A DNA stretch of 64,000 nt, taken from assembly GCF_051401765.1 (NCBI RefSeq), contig NW_027480601.1, forward strand, positions 62,001-126,000, read 5' to 3'. Position 1 is the stretch's first letter; the number at the start of each line of letters is the position of its first letter. A model generated the notes under the pieces. That model worked only from the letters and a program-made list of their open reading frames with translations. It ran no database searches and was not told the origin of the DNA. This stretch comes from Calliopsis andreniformis. Lineage: Eukaryota; Arthropoda; Insecta; Hymenoptera; Andrenidae. This document shows positions 38,583-53,600 of this stretch, one piece after another. The position numbers and the translations under genes were made by a program.

Positions 38583-41500
38583 CCTGAATCCTCAACCCTC
38601 AGCCCTCATCCTCAATCCTCAATTCTCAATCCTCAATCCTCAGTCTTCAATCCTCAATATTCAATCTTCAATCCTCAGTCCTCAGTCCTCAAACCTCAAT
38701 TCTGAATCCTCAATCCTGAATCCTCAATCTTCAGCCCTCAGTCCACAACAATCCGTTGTTAATCCTCAGTCCTCAATAGAATATCCTCAATTCACAGTTT
38801 TCATTACTCAATACTCAATCTGCAATCTTCAAATCTCTATCCACAAACATCAATTCTCATCACTCAACCCTCAACACTCAGTCCCCAATCCTCAATATTC
38901 AATCCTCAATTCTCAATCCTCTATCCTACAATCCTCAACCTTCAATCCTCAATACTCAGTCTTCAATGCTCAATCCTCAATCCTCAATCCTCAATACTCA
39001 ATCCTCAACCGTCAATCTTCAATCCTCAATACTCAATCTTCAATCCTCAATCCTCAATCCTCATTCTTCAATCCTCAATACCCAATCCTCAATCCTCAAT
39101 ACTCAATCCTCAATCCTCAATTCTCAATCCTCAATCCTCAGTCCTCAGTCCTCTAACCTGAATCCTCAACCCTCAGCCCTCATCCTAAATCCTCAATCCT
39201 CAATCCTCAATCCTCTATCTTCAATCCTCAATACTCAATCTTCAATCCTCAATCCTCAGTCCTCAGACCTCAATTCTGAATCCTCAATCCTGAATCCTCA
39301 TTCTTCAGCCCTCAGTCCTCAACAACCAGTTGTCAATTCACAATCCTCAATAGAAGATCATCAATTCACAGTTTTCAATACACAATACTCAATCTGCAAT
39401 CTTCAAATCTCTATCCACAAACATCAATTATCATCATTCAACCCTCAACACTCAGTCCGCAATCCTCAATCTTCAATACTCAATCCTCAATTCTCAATCT
39501 TCAATCCTCAATACTGAATCTTCAATCCTCAATCCTCAATCCTCAATCCTCAATTCTCAATCCTCAATCCTCAGTCCTCAATCTTCAATCCTCAATACTC
39601 AATCTTCTGTAATCAATCCTCAATTCTCAATCCTCAATACTCAATCCTCAATCGTCAATCCTCAATCCCCAATCCTCAATCTTCAATCCTCAATCCTCAA
39701 TCCTCAATCCTCAATCCTCAATCTTCAATCCACAATACTCAATCTTCAATCCTCAATCCTCAATCCTCAATCCTCAATCCTCAATCCTCAATCCTCAATC
39801 CTCAATCCTCAATCTTCAATCCTTAATACTCAGTCTTCAATCCTCAATCCTCAATCCTCAATCCTCAATCCTCATTCGTCAATAATCAATACCCAATCCT
39901 CAATCTTCAATCCTCAATCCTCAATCCTCAATTCTCAATCCTCAATCCTCAGACCTCAAGCAGCAATACTCAACCCTCAGTCCTCGTCCTCAATACACAA
40001 CCATCAATACTCAATCGTCAATCTTCAATCTTCAATATTCAATCTTCAGTCCTCAATCCTCAATCCTCGATCCTCAAACCTAAATCCTCAATATTCAAAC
40101 AGCAATACCCAAACCTCAATCTTCAATCCGCAATCCTCAATCATCAATCCTCAATCCTCAATCCTCAATCCTCAATCCTCAGTCCTCAAACCTCAAACCT
40201 GAATCACCAACCCTGAATCCTCAATCTTCAGACCTCAGTCCTCAACAATCAGTTGTCAAATCACAATCCTCAATAGAAGATCATCAATTCACAGTTTTCA
40301 ATACACAATACTCAATCTGCAATCTTCAAATCTCTATCCACAAACATCAGTTCTCATCATTCAACCCTCAACACTCAGTCCCCAATCCTCAATCTTCAAT
40401 CCTCAATCCTCAAACCGCAATCCTCAATACTCAATCTTCAATCCTCAATTCCCAATCCTCAATCTTCATTCCTCAATCCTCAACCCTCAATTCTCAATCC
40501 TCAATCCTACAATCCTCAACCTTCAATCCTCAATACTCAGTCTTCAATCCTACAATCCTCAACCTTCAATCCTCAATACTCAGTCTTCAATGCTCAATCC
40601 TCAATCCTCAATCCTCAATGCTCAATCCTCAATTCTCAATCCTCAATCCACAATCCTCAACCTTCAATCCTCAATACTCAGTCTTCAATGCTCAATCCTC
40701 AATCCTCAATCCTCAATACTCAATCCTCAACCGTCAATCTTCAATCCTCAATACTCAATCTTCAATCCTCAATCCTCAATCCTCATTCCTCAATCCTCAA
40801 TACCCAATCCTCAATCTTCAACACTCAATCCTCAATCCTCAATTCTCAATCCTCAATCCTCAGTCCTCAGTCCTCTAACCTGAATCCTCAACCCTCAGCC
40901 CTCATCCTCAATCCTCAATCCTCAATCCTCAATCCTCAATTCTCAATCCTCAATCCACAATCCTCAACCTTCAATCCTCAATACTCAGTCTTCAATGCTC
41001 AATCCTCAATCCTCAATCCTCAATACTCAATCCTCAATCGTCAATCTTCAGTCCTCAATACACAACCTTCAATCCTCATTCTTCAATCATCAATACCCAA
41101 TCCTCAATCTTCAATCCTCAATCCTCAATCCTCAATTCTCAATCCTCAATCCTCAGTCCTCAATCTTCAATCCTCAATACTCAATCTTCTGTAATCAATC
41201 CTCAATTCTCAATCCTCAATACTCAATCCTCAATCGTCAATCCTCAATCCCCAATCCTCAATCTTCAATCCTCAATCCTCAATCCTCAATCCTCAATCCT
41301 CAATCCTCAATCTTCAATCCTCAATACTCAATCTTCAATCCTCAATCCTCAGTCCTCAATCTTCAAACCTCAATGCTCAATTCTCAATCCTCAATCCTCA
41401 GTCCTCAATCCTCAATCCTCAATCCTCAAACCTGAATCCTCAATCCTCAATACTCAATCTTCAATGCTCAATCCTCAGTCCTCAATCTTCATTCCTCAAT

Positions 41501-43005
41501 GCACAATCCTCAATCCTCAATACTCAGTCCTCAATCCTCAATCCTCAATCCTCAAACCTCAATCCTCAATCCTCAAACCTGATTCCTCAATCTTCAATCC
41601 TCAATACCGAATCCTCAATCTTCAATCCTCAATCCTCAATCCTGAATTCTCAATCCTCAAACCTCAATTCACAGACTTCATACATCAATACTCAACCATC
41701 AGTCCTCGACCTCAATCGACAACCCTCAATCCTCAATCCTCATTTTTCAATCATTAATAATCAATCTTCAATCCTCAATCCTCGATCCTCAATCCTCAAC
41801 CCTCAATCCTCAATGGTCAGTCCTCAATACCGAATCCTCAAACTTCAATCCTCAATCCTCAATCTTCAATCCTCAATCTTAATCACCAATCCTCAATACT
41901 CAATCTTCAATCCTCAATCCTCAATCCTCAATCCTCAATCCTCAATCTTCAATTCTCAATACTCAATCTTCAATCCTCAATCCTCAATCCTCAATCCTCA
42001 GTCCTCAATCTTCAATCCTCAATACTCAATCTTCTGTAATCAATCCTCAATTCTCAATTCTCAAAACTCAATCCTCAATCGTCAATCCTCAATCCCCAAT
42101 CCTCAATCTTCTATCCTCAATCCTCAATCCTCAATCCTCAATACTCAATCTTCAATCCACAATACTCAATCTTCAATCCTCAATCCTCAATCCTCAATCC
42201 TCAATCCTCAATCCTCAATCCTCAATCTTCAATCCTCAATAATCAGTCTTCAATCCTCAATCCTCAATCCTCAATCCTCAATCCTCATTCGTCAATAATG
42301 AATACCCAATCCTCAATCTTCAATCCTCAATCCTCAATCCTCAATTCTCAATCCTCAATCCTCAATCCTCAGACCTCAAACAGCAATACTCAACCCTCAG
42401 TCCTCGTTCTCAATACACAACCATCAATACTCAATCGTCAACCTTCAATCTTCAATATTCAATCTTCAGTCCTCAATCCTCAATCCTCGATCATCAATCC
42501 TAAATCCTCAATATTCAAACAGCAATACCCAATCCTCAGTCTTCAATCCGCAATCCTCAATCATCAATCCTCAATCCTCAATCCTCAATCCTCAATCCTC
42601 AGTCCTCAAACCTCAAACCTGAATCCCCAATCCTGAATCCTCAATCTTCAGACCTCAGTCCTCAACAATCAGTTGTCAATTCACAATCCTCAATAGAAGA
42701 TCATCAATTCACAGCTTTCAATACACAATACTCAATCTGCAATCTTCAAATCTCTATCCACAAACATCAATTCTCATCATTCAACCCTCAACACTCAGTC
42801 CCCAATCCTCAATCTTCAATCCTCAATCCTCAAACCGCAATCCTCAATACTCACCCTTCAATCCTCAATACTCAATCATCAATCCTCAATCTTCAATCCT
42901 CAATCCTCAATCCTCAATCCTCAATCCTCAATCATCAATCTTCAGTCCTCAATACTCAATCTTCAATCCTCAATCCTCAATCCTCAATCCTCAATCCTCA
43001 ATCCT

Positions 43006-44607
43006 CAACAGACAACCTTCAATCCTCAATACTCAATCTTCAATCCTCAATCCTCAATCCTCAATCCTCAATCCTCATTCTTCAATCCTCAATACCCAAT
43101 CCTCAATCTTCAATCCTCAATCCTCAATCCTCAATCCTCAATCCTCAATCCTCAATCCTCAATACCCAATCCTCAATCTTCAATCCTCAATCCTCAATCC
43201 TCAATTCTCAATCCTCAATCCTCAGTCCTCAATCTTCAATACTCAATACTCAATCTTCTGTAATCAATCCTCAATTCTCAATCCTCAATACTCAATCCTC
43301 AATCGTCAATCCTCAATCCCCAATCCTCAATCTTCAATACTCAAACCTCAATCCTCAATCCTCAATCTTCAATCCACAATACTCAATGTTCAATCATCAA
43401 TCGTCAATCCTCAATCCTCAATCCTCAATCCTCAATCCTCAATCCACAATCTTCAATCCTCAATACTCAGTCTTCAATCCTCAAACCTCAACCTTCAATC
43501 CTCAATACTCAGTCTACAATCTTCAATCCTCAATCCTCAATCCTAAATCCTCATTCTTCAATCCTCGAAACCCAATCCTCAATCTTCAATCCTCATCCTT
43601 CAATCATCAATTCCCAATCCTCAATCTTCAATCCTCAATCCTAAATCCTCAATTCTTAATCCTCAATCCTTAGTCCTCAGCCCTCAATCCTCAATTCTCA
43701 ACCCTCAGCCCTCATCCTCAATCCTCAATCCTCAATCCTCAATCCTCAATCTTTAATCCTCAATACTCAATCTTCAATAATCAATCCTCAATCCTCAATA
43801 CTCAATCCTCAATCCTCAATCTTCAATCCTCAGTCTTTAACTCTCAATCCTCAATCCTCAATCCTAAATCCTCAATCCTCAACCTTCAAACCTCAATACT
43901 CAATCTTCAATCCTCAATCCTCAATCCTCAATCCTCAATCCTCAATCCTCAATCTTCAATCCTCAATACTCAATCTTCAATCCTCAATCCTCAAACCTCA
44001 ATCCTCAATCGTCATTCTTCAATCCTCAACACCCAATCCTCAATCTTCAATCCTCAATCCTCAGTCCTCAATTCTCAATCCTCAATCCTCAATCCTCAGA
44101 CCTCAAACATCAATACTCAACCCTCAGTCCTCGTACTCAATTCTCAATTCTCAATCCTCAATCCTCAATACTCAATCTTCAATCCACAATAATCAATCTC
44201 CAATCCTAGATCCTCAATCCCCAATCCTCAATCCTTAATCCTCAATCTTCAATCCTCAATCCCCAGCCCTCAATCTTCAATCCTCAATACCCAATCCTCA
44301 ATTCTCAATCCTCAAACCTCAGTCCTCAGTTCTCTGACCTGAATCCTCAACCCTCAGCCCTCATCCTCAATCCTCAATCCTCAATCCTCAATCCTCAATC
44401 GTCAATCTTCAATCCTCAATCCTCAACACTCAATCGTCAGGCATCAATCCTCAATACTCAATCTTCAATACTCTATCCTCAATCCTCATTCCTCAATGCT
44501 CATTCTTCAATCCTCAATACCTAATCCTCAATCTTCAATCCTCAATCCTCAATCCTCAACTCTCAATCCTCAATCCTCAGTCCACAGTCCTCAAACCTCA
44601 ATCCTCA
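43006..44607 (+). repeat. Displaced partial copy of the 6,094-bp HOR
   Basis: This segment matches 48,128-49,729 at shifts of 5,122, then 5,115, then 5,122 again. The 7-base steps are single heptamers gained or lost. Right after it the sequence joins the HOR at the point equivalent to 50,688, skipping about 970 bases that include the eta cassette. It is an additional incomplete HOR copy to the left of copy 1. Confidence 0.78.
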
Positions 44608-47600
44608 ATCCTCAATCCTCAATCTTCAATCCTCAATATTTAATCTTCAATCCTCAATCCTCATTCTTCAATCCTCAATACCAAAACCTCAATCTTCAAT
44701 CCTCAATCCTCAATCCTCAATTCTCAATCCTCAACCCTCAATCCTCAGACCTCAAACATCAATACCCAAGCCTCAGTCCTCGTCCTCAATCCACAACCCT
44801 CAATCATCAATCCTCAATCTTCAGCCATCAACATTCAATCTTCAATCCTCAATCCTCAGTCCTCAATCCTCAATCTTCAATCCTCAATCCTCAGTCCTCA
44901 ATCCTCAATCCTCAATTCTCAATCGTCAATCCTCAATACCCAATCCTCAATTTTCAATTCTCAATCCTCAATCATCAATCCTCTATCTTCAATACTCAAT
45001 CCTCAATCCCCAATCCTCAATCCTCAATACTCAACCATCAATCCTCAATTCTCAATACTCAATAGAATATCCTGAATTCTCAGGATTCAATACTCAAACC
45101 TCAATCCTCAACCCTCAGCTCTCATCCTCCATCCTCAATCCTCAATCCTCAATCCTCAATCTTCAATCCTCAATACTCAATCTTCAATTCTCAATCCTCA
45201 ATCCTCAATCCTCAATCCTCATAACTCAATCCTCAGTCATGAATACTCAATCTTCAATACTCAATACTCAACCCTCAATCCTCAACCCTCAGCCCGCATC
45301 CTCCATCCTCAATACTCGATCCTCAATCCTCAATACTCGATCCTCAATCCTCAATTTTCAATCCTCAATACTCAATCTTCAATCCTCAATCCTCAATCCT
45401 CAAACCTCAGTCCTCAATACTCAGTCATGAATACTCAATCTTCAATACTCAATCCTCAATCCTCAATCCTCAATCCTCAATCCTCAATCCTCAATCCTCA
45501 TTCGTCAATAATCAATACCCAATCCTCAATCTTCAATCCTCAATCCTCAATCCTCAATTCTCAATCCTCAATCCTCAATCCTCAGACCTCAAACAGCAAT
45601 ACTCAACCCTCAGTCCTCGTCCTCAATACACAACCATCAATACTCAATCGTCAATCTTCAATCTTCAATATTCAATCTTCAGTCCTCAATCCTCAATCCT
45701 CGATCCTCAATCCTAAATCCTCAGTATTCCAACAGCAATACCCAATCCTCAATCTTCAATCCGCAATCCTCAATCATCAATCCTCAATCCTCAATCCTCA
45801 ATCCTCAATCCTCAGACCTCAAACCTCAAACCTGAATACCCAATCCTGAATCCTCAATCTTCAGACCTCTGTCCACAACAATCAGTTGTCAATTCACAAT
45901 CCTCAATAGAAGACCATCAATTCACAGCTTTCAATACACAATACTCAATCTGCAATCTTCAAATCTCTATCCACAAACATCAATTCTCATCATTCAAACC
46001 TCAACACTCAGTCCCCAATCCTCAATCTTCAATCCTCAATCCTCAAACCGCAATCCTCAATACTCAACCTTCAATCCTCAATACTCAATCATCAATCCTC
46101 AATCTTCAATCCTCAATCCTCAATCCTCAATCCTCAATCCTCAATCATCAATCTTCAGTCCTCAATACTCAATCTTCAATCCTCAATCCTCAATCCTCAA
46201 TCCTCAATCCTCAATCCTCTATCCTCAACAGACAACCTTCAATCCTCAATACTCAATCTTCAATCCTCAATCCTCAATCCTCAATCCTCAATCCTCATTC
46301 TTCAATCCTCAATACCCAATCCTCAGTCTTCAATCCTCAATCCTCAATCCTCAATCCTCAGTCCTCAATCCTCAATCATCAATCCTCAATCTTCAATCCT
46401 CAGTCCCAAATCCTCAATCTTCAATACTCAATCGTCAACCCTCAATCGTCAGTCCTCAATACTCAATCTTCAATCCTCAATCCTCAATCCTCAATGCTCA
46501 CTCCTCATTCTTCAATCCTCAATACCCAATGCTCAATCTTCAATCCTCAATCCGCAATCCTCAATTATCAATCCTCAATCCTCAATCCTCAGAACTCAAA
46601 CATCAATACTCAACCCTGAGTCCTCGTCCTCAATCCACAACCCTCAATCCTCAATCCTCAATCTTCAATCCTCAATCCACAATCCTCAATCCTCAATCCT
46701 CAATCCTCAGTCCTCAATTCACAATCCTCAATCCTCAGTCCTCAGTCCTCTAACCTGAATCCTCAACCCTCAGCCCTCATCCTCAATCCTCAATTCTCAA
46801 TCCTTAATCCTCAGTCTTCAATCCTCAATACTCAATCTTCAATCCTCAGTCCTCAGTCCTCAAACCTCAATTCTGAATCCTCAATCCTGAATCCTCAATC
46901 TTCAGCCCTCAGTCCACAACAATCTGTTGTTAATCCTCAGTCCTCAATAGAATATCCTCAATTCACAGTTTTCATTACTCAATACTCAATCTGCAATCTT
47001 CAAATCTCTATCCATAAACATCAATTCTCATCACTCAACCCTCAACACTCAGTCCCCAATCCTCAATATTCAATCCTCAATTCTCAATCTTCAATCCTAC
47101 AATCCTCAACCTTTTATCCTCAATACTCAGTCTTCAATGCTCAATCCTCAATCCTCAATCCTCAATCCTCAATATTCAACACACAACCCTCAACCATCAA
47201 TCCTCAATACTCAACCATCAATCCTCAGTTCTCAATACTCAATAGAATGTCCTGAATTCTCATGATTCAATACTCAATCATCAATATTCAATAATCAATT
47301 CTCAATCCTCAAACATCAATACTCAACACTGAATCCTCAATACTCAGTCCTCTCTCTTCAATCCTCCATCCTCAATCCTCAATCCTCAAGCGTCAATCCT
47401 CAATACTCAATACTCAGCCCTCAATTCTCAGTCCTCAAACCTCAATCCGGAATCCTCAATCCTGAATCCTCAATCCTCAATCCTCAATCCCCAATCTTCA
47501 ATCCTCAATACTCAATCACCAATCCTCAATCCTCAATCCTCAATCCTCAATCATCAATCCTCAATCATCAATCCTCAATACTCAATCCTCAATCCTCAAT

Positions 47601-50600
47601 CTTCAATCCTCAATATTTAATCTTCAATCCTGAATCCTCAATCCTCAATCCTCAATCCTCAATCCTCAATCCTCAATCCTCAATCTTCAATCCTCAATAC
47701 TCAATCTTCAATCCTCAATCCTCAATCCTCAATCCTCAATCCTCATTCTCCAATCCTCAATACCAAAACCTCAATCTTCAATCCTCAATCCTCAATCCTC
47801 AATTCTCAAACCTCAATCCTCAATCCTCACACCTCAAACATCAATACTCAACCCTCAATCCTCAACCCTCAGCCCGCATCCTCCATCCTCAATACTCGAT
47901 CCTCAATCCTCAATACTCGATCCTCAATCCTCAATCTTCAATCCTCAATACTCAATCTTCAATCCTCAATCCTCAATCCTCAAACCTCAGTCCTCAATAC
48001 TCAGACATGAATACTCAATCTTCAATACTCAATCCTCAATCCTCAATCCTCAATCCTCAATCCTCAATCCTCAATCCTCATTCGTCAATAATCAATACCC
48101 AATCCTCAATCTTCAATCCTCAATCCTCAACAGACAACCTTCAATCCTCAATACTCAATCTTCAATCCTCAATCCTCAATCCTCAATCCTCAATCCTCAT
48201 TCTTCAATCCTCAATACCCAATCCTCAATCTTCAATCCTCAATCCTCAATCCTCAATCCTCAATCCTCAATCCTCAATCCTCAATACCCAATCCTCAATC
48301 TTCAATCCTCAATCCTCAATCCTCAATTCTCAATCCTCAATCCTCAGTCCTCAATCTTCAATCCTCAATACTCAATCTTCTGTAATCAATCCTCAATTCT
48401 CAATCCTCAATACTCAATCCTCAATCGTCAATCCTCAATCCCCAATCCTCAATCTTCAATACTCAAACCTCAATCCTCAATCCTCAATCTTCAATCCACA
48501 ATACTCAATGTTCAATCATCAATCGTCAATCCTCAATCCTCAATCCTCAATCCTCAATCCTCAATCTTCAATCCTCAATACTCAGTCTTCAATCCTCAAA
48601 CCTCAACCTTCAATCCTCAATACTCAGTCTACAATCTTCAATCCTCAATCCTCAATCCTAAATCCTCATTCTTCAATCCTCGAAACCCAATCCTCAATCT
48701 TCAATCCTCATCCTTCAATCATCAATTCCCAATCCTCAATCTTCAATCCTCAATCCTAAATCCTCAATTCTTAATCCTCAATCCTTAGTCCTCAGTCCTC
48801 AATCCTCAATTCTCAACCCTCAGCCCTCATCCTCAATCCTCAATCCTCAATCCTCAATCCTCAATCTTTAATCCTCAATACTCAATCTTCAATAATCAAT
48901 CCTCAATCCTCAATACTCAATCCTCAATCCTCAATCTTCAATCCTCAGTCTTTAACTCTCAATCCTCAATCCTCAATCCTAAATCCTCAATCCTCAACCT
49001 TCAAACCTCAATACTCAATCTTCAATCCTCAATCCTCAATCCTCAATCCTCAATCCTCAATCCTCAATCCTCAATCTTCAATCCTCAATACTCAATCTTC
49101 AATCCTCAATCCTCAAACCTCAATCCTCAATCGTCATTCTTCAATCCTCAACACCCAATCCTCAATCTTCAATCCTCAATCCTCAGTCCTCAATTCTCAA
49201 TCCTCAATCCTCAATCCTCAGACCTCAAACATCAATACTCAACCCTCAGTCCTCGTACTCAATTCTCAATTCTCAATCCTCAATCCTCAATACTCAATCT
49301 TCAATCCACAATAATCAATCTCCAATCCTAGATCCTCAATCCCCAATCCTCAATCCTTAATCCTCAATCTTCAATCCTCAATCCCCAGCCCTCAACCTTC
49401 AATCCTCAATACCCAATCCTCAATTCTCAATCCTCAAACCTCAGTCCTCAGTTCTCTGACCTGAATCCTCAACCCTCAGCCCTCATCCTCAATCCTCAAT
49501 CCTCAATCCTCAATCCTCAATCGTCAATCTTCAATCCTCAATCCTCAACACTCAATCGTCAGGCATCAATCCTCAATACTCAATCTTCAATACTCTATCC
49601 TCAATCCTCATTCCTCAATGCTCATTCTTCAATCCTCAATACCTAATCCTCAATCTTCAATCCTCAATCCTCAATCCTCAACTCTCAATCCTCAATCCTC
49701 AGTCCACAGTCCTCAAACCTCAATCCTCAACCCTCAGCCCTCATCCTCAATCCTCAATCCTCAATCTTCAATCCTCAATCCTCAAGCCTCAATAATCAAT
49801 CCTCAATCCTCAGTCCTCAAACCTCAATCCTGAATCGTCAATCCTGAATCCTCAATCTTCAGACATCAGACCTCAACTGTCAGACGTCAATCCACAATCC
49901 TTGATAGAATATCATCAATTCACAGTTTTCAATACTCAATACTCAATCTGCAATCTTCAGACCTCTATCCCCAAACATCAATTCTCATCACTCAACCCTC
50001 AACACTCAGTCCCCAATCCTCAATCTTCAATCCTCAATCCTCAATCCGCAACCCTCAATCCTCAATGTTCAATCCACAATACTCAATCTTCAATCCTCAA
50101 TCCTCAATCCTCAATTCTCAATCCTCAATCCTCAATCGTCAATCTTCAATCCTCAATACTCAATCTTCTGTAATCAATCCTCAATTCTCAATCCTCAATA
50201 CTCAATCCTCAATCCTCAATCCTCAATCCTCAATCCTCAATCCTCAATCATCAAACCTCAATCTTCAATCCTCAGTCCCAAATCCTCAATCTTCATTACT
50301 CAATCCTCAATCCTCATTCTTCAATCCTCAATACCCAATCGTCAATCTTCAATCCTCAATCCTCAATCCTCAATTCTCAATCCTCAATCCTAAGTCCTAA
50401 ATCTTCAATCCTCAATACTCAATCTTCTGTAATCAATCCTCAATTCTCAATCCTCAATACTCAATCCTCAATCGTCAATCCTCAATCCCCAATCCTCAAT
50501 CTTCAATACTCAATCCTCAATCCTCAATCCTCAATCTTCAATCCACAATACTCAATGTTCAATCATCAATCCTCAATCCTCAATCCTCAATCCTCAATCC

Positions 50601-50687
50601 TCAATCCTCAATCCTCAATACTCAATCCTCAATCATCATTCCCCAAACCTCAATCCTCAATCCCCAATCCTCAATCCTCATACCCCA
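44594..50687 (+). repeat. 6,094-bp HOR, copy 1
   Basis: The left edge is where sequence begins to match 50,688 onward; just left of it the match fails. Order inside: hairpin 45,069, CpG module 45,290, alpha cassette 45,876, beta cassette 46,917, CpG module 47,870, TTCTGTAATC module ~48,379, eta cassette ~49,874, and two further TTCTGTAATC modules (~50,168 and ~50,423). Private differences from copy 2 include CCTTTTATCC near 47,113 (copy 2 has CCTTCAATCC) and CCTCAATACCC near 46,308 (copy 2 has CCACAATACCC). Confidence 0.88.
49874..49996 (+). repeat. Dyad cassette, eta form (2 copies)
   Basis: The start reads CAACTGTCAGACGTCAAT, which departs from the other subfamilies and creates GACGTC. The body has TTGATAGAATATCATC and CTTCAGACCTCTATCCCC. 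The second copy is at ~55,968 in HOR copy 2. HOR copy 3 has no eta cassette because that segment is replaced there. Confidence 0.75.
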
Positions 50688-53600
50688 AACCTCAATCCTC
50701 AATCCTCAATCCTCAATCTTCAATCCTCAATATTTAATCTTCAATCCTCAATCCTCATTCTTCAATCCTCAATACCAAAACCTCAATCTTCAATCCTCAA
50801 TCCTCAATCCTCAATTCTCAATCCTCAACCCTCAATCCTCAGACCTCAAACATCAATACCCAAGCCTCAGTCCTCGTCCTCAATCCACAACCCTCAATCA
50901 TCAATCCTCAATCTTCAGCCATCAACATTCAATCTTCAATCCTCAATCCTCAGTCCTCAATCCTCAATCTTCAATCCTCAATCCTCAGTCCTCAATCCTC
51001 AATCCTCAATTCTCAATCGTCAATCCTCAATACCCAATCCTCAATTTTCAATTCTCAATCCTCAATCATCAATCCTCTATCTTCAATACTCAATCCTCAA
51101 TCCCCAATCCTCAATCCTCAATACTCAACCATCAATCCTCAATTCTCAATACTCAATAGAATATCCTGAATTCTCAGGATTCAATACTCAAACCTCAATC
51201 CTCAACCCTCAGCTCTCATCCTCCATCCTCAATCCTCAATCCTCAATCCTCAATCTTCAATCCTCAATTCTCAATCTTCAATTCTCAATCCTCAATCCTC
51301 AATCCTCAATCCTCATAACTCAATCCTCAGTCATGAATACTCAATCTTCAATACTCAATACTCAACCCTCAATCCTCAACCCTCAGCCCGCATCCTCCAT
51401 CCTCAATACTCGATCCTCAATCCTCAATACTCGATCCTCAATCCTCAATTTTCAATCCTCAATACTCAATCTTCAATCCTCAATCCTCAATCCTCAAACC
51501 TCAGTCCTCAATACTCAGTCATGAATACTCAATCTTCAATACTCAATCCTCAATCCTCAATCCTCAATCCTCAATCCTCAATCCTCAATCCTCATTCGTC
51601 AATAATCAATACCCAATCCTCAATCTTCAATCCTCAATCCTCAATCCTCAATTCTCAATCCTCAATCCTCAATCCTCAGACCTCAAACAGCAATACTCAA
51701 CCCTCAGTCCTCGTCCTCAATACACAACCATCAATACTCAATCGTCAATCTTCAATCTTCAATATTCAATCTTCAGTCCTCAATCCTCAATCCTCGATCC
51801 TCAATCCTAAATCCTCAGTATTCCAACAGCAATACCCAATCCTCAATCTTCAATCCGCAATCCTCAATCATCAATCCTCAATCCTCAATCCTCAATCCTC
51901 AATCCTCAGACCTCAAACCTCAAACCTGAATACCCAATCCTGAATCCTCAATCTTCAGACCTCTGTCCACAACAATCAGTTGTCAATTCACAATCCTCAA
52001 TAGAAGACCATCAATTCACAGCTTTCAATACACAATACTCAATCTGCAATCTTCAAATCTCTATCCACAAACATCAATTCTCATCATTCAAACCTCAACA
52101 CTCAGTCCCCAATCCTCAATCTTCAATCCTCAATCCTCAAACCGCAATCCTCAATACTCAACCTTCAATCCTCAATACTCAATCATCAATCCTCAATCTT
52201 CAATCCTCAATCCTCAATCCTCAATCCTCAATCCTCAATCATCAATCTTCAGTCCTCAATACTCAATCTTCAATCCTCAATCCTCAATCCTCAATCCTCA
52301 ATCCTCAATCCTCTATCCTCAACAGACAACCTTCAATCCTCAATACTCAATCTTCAATCCTCAATCCTCAATCCTCAATCCTCAATCCTCATTCTTCAAT
52401 CCACAATACCCAATCCTCAGTCTTCAATCCTCAATCCTCAATCCTCAATCCTCAGTCCTCAATCCTCAATCATCAATCCTCAATCTTCAATACTCAGTCC
52501 CAAATCCTCAATCTTCAATACTCAATCGTCAACCCTCAATCGTCAGTCCTCAATACTCAATCTTCAATCCTCAATCCTCAATCCTCAATGCTCACTCCTC
52601 ATTCTTCAATCCTCAATACCCAATGCTCAATCTTCAATCCTCAATCCGCAATCCTCAATTATCAATCCTCAATCCTCAATCCTCAGAACTCAAACATCAA
52701 TACTCAACCCTGAGTCCTCGTCCTCAATCCACAACCCTCAATCCTCAATCCTCAATCTTCAATCCTCAATCCACAATCCTCAATCCTCAATCCTCAATCC
52801 TCAGTCCTCAATTCTCAATCCTCAATCCTCAGTCCTCAGTCCTCTAACCTGAATCCTCAACCCTCAGCCCTCATCCTCAATCCTCAATTCTCAATCCTTA
52901 ATCCTCAGTCTTCAATCCTCAATACTCAATCTTCAATCCTCAGTCCTCAGTCCTCAAACCTCAATTCTGAATCCTCAATCCTGAATCCTCAATCTTCAGC
53001 CCTCAGTCCACAACAATCTGTTGTTAATCCTCAGTCCTCAATAGAATATCCTCAATTCACAGTTTTCATTACTCAATACTCAATCTGCAATCTTCAAATC
53101 TCTATCCATAAACATCAATTCTCATCACTCAACCCTCAACACTCAGTCCCCAATCCTCAATATTCAATCCTCAATTCTCAATCTTCAATCCTACAATCCT
53201 CAACCTTCAATCCTCAATACTCAGTCTTCAATGCTCAATCCTCAATCCTCAATCCTCAATCCTCAATATTCAACACACAACCCTCAACCATCAATCCTCA
53301 ATACTCAACCATCAATCCTCAGTTCTCAATACTCAATAGAATGTCCTGAATTCTCATGATTCAATACTCAATCATCAATATTCAATAATCAATTCTCAAT
53401 CCTCAAACATCAATACTCAACACTGAATCCTCAATACTCAGTCCTCTCTCTTCAATCCTCCATCCTCAATCCTCAATCCTCAAGCGTCAATCCTCAATAC
53501 TCAATACTCAGCCCTCAATTCTCAGTCCTCAAACCTCAATCCGGAATCCTCAATCCTGAATCCTCAATCCTCAATCCTCAATCCCCAATCTTCAATCCTC

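Larger units (their letters stand above)
28441..44593 (+). repeat. Domain II: divergent central satellite domain
   Basis: The CCCGCATCC module is absent from ~26,715 to 45,289. Delta, epsilon and zeta dyad cassettes occur only between 29.8 and 38.0 kb. Only two intact hairpin modules are present (31,997 and 36,488). Other copies carry CTCATGG in place of CTCAGGAT and lose the stem. The right part (38.6-44.6 kb) is rich in near-canonical heptamers and in the TTCTGTAATC module. The boundaries are my own, drawn from where the module content changes. No gene is seen in it. Confidence 0.65.
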
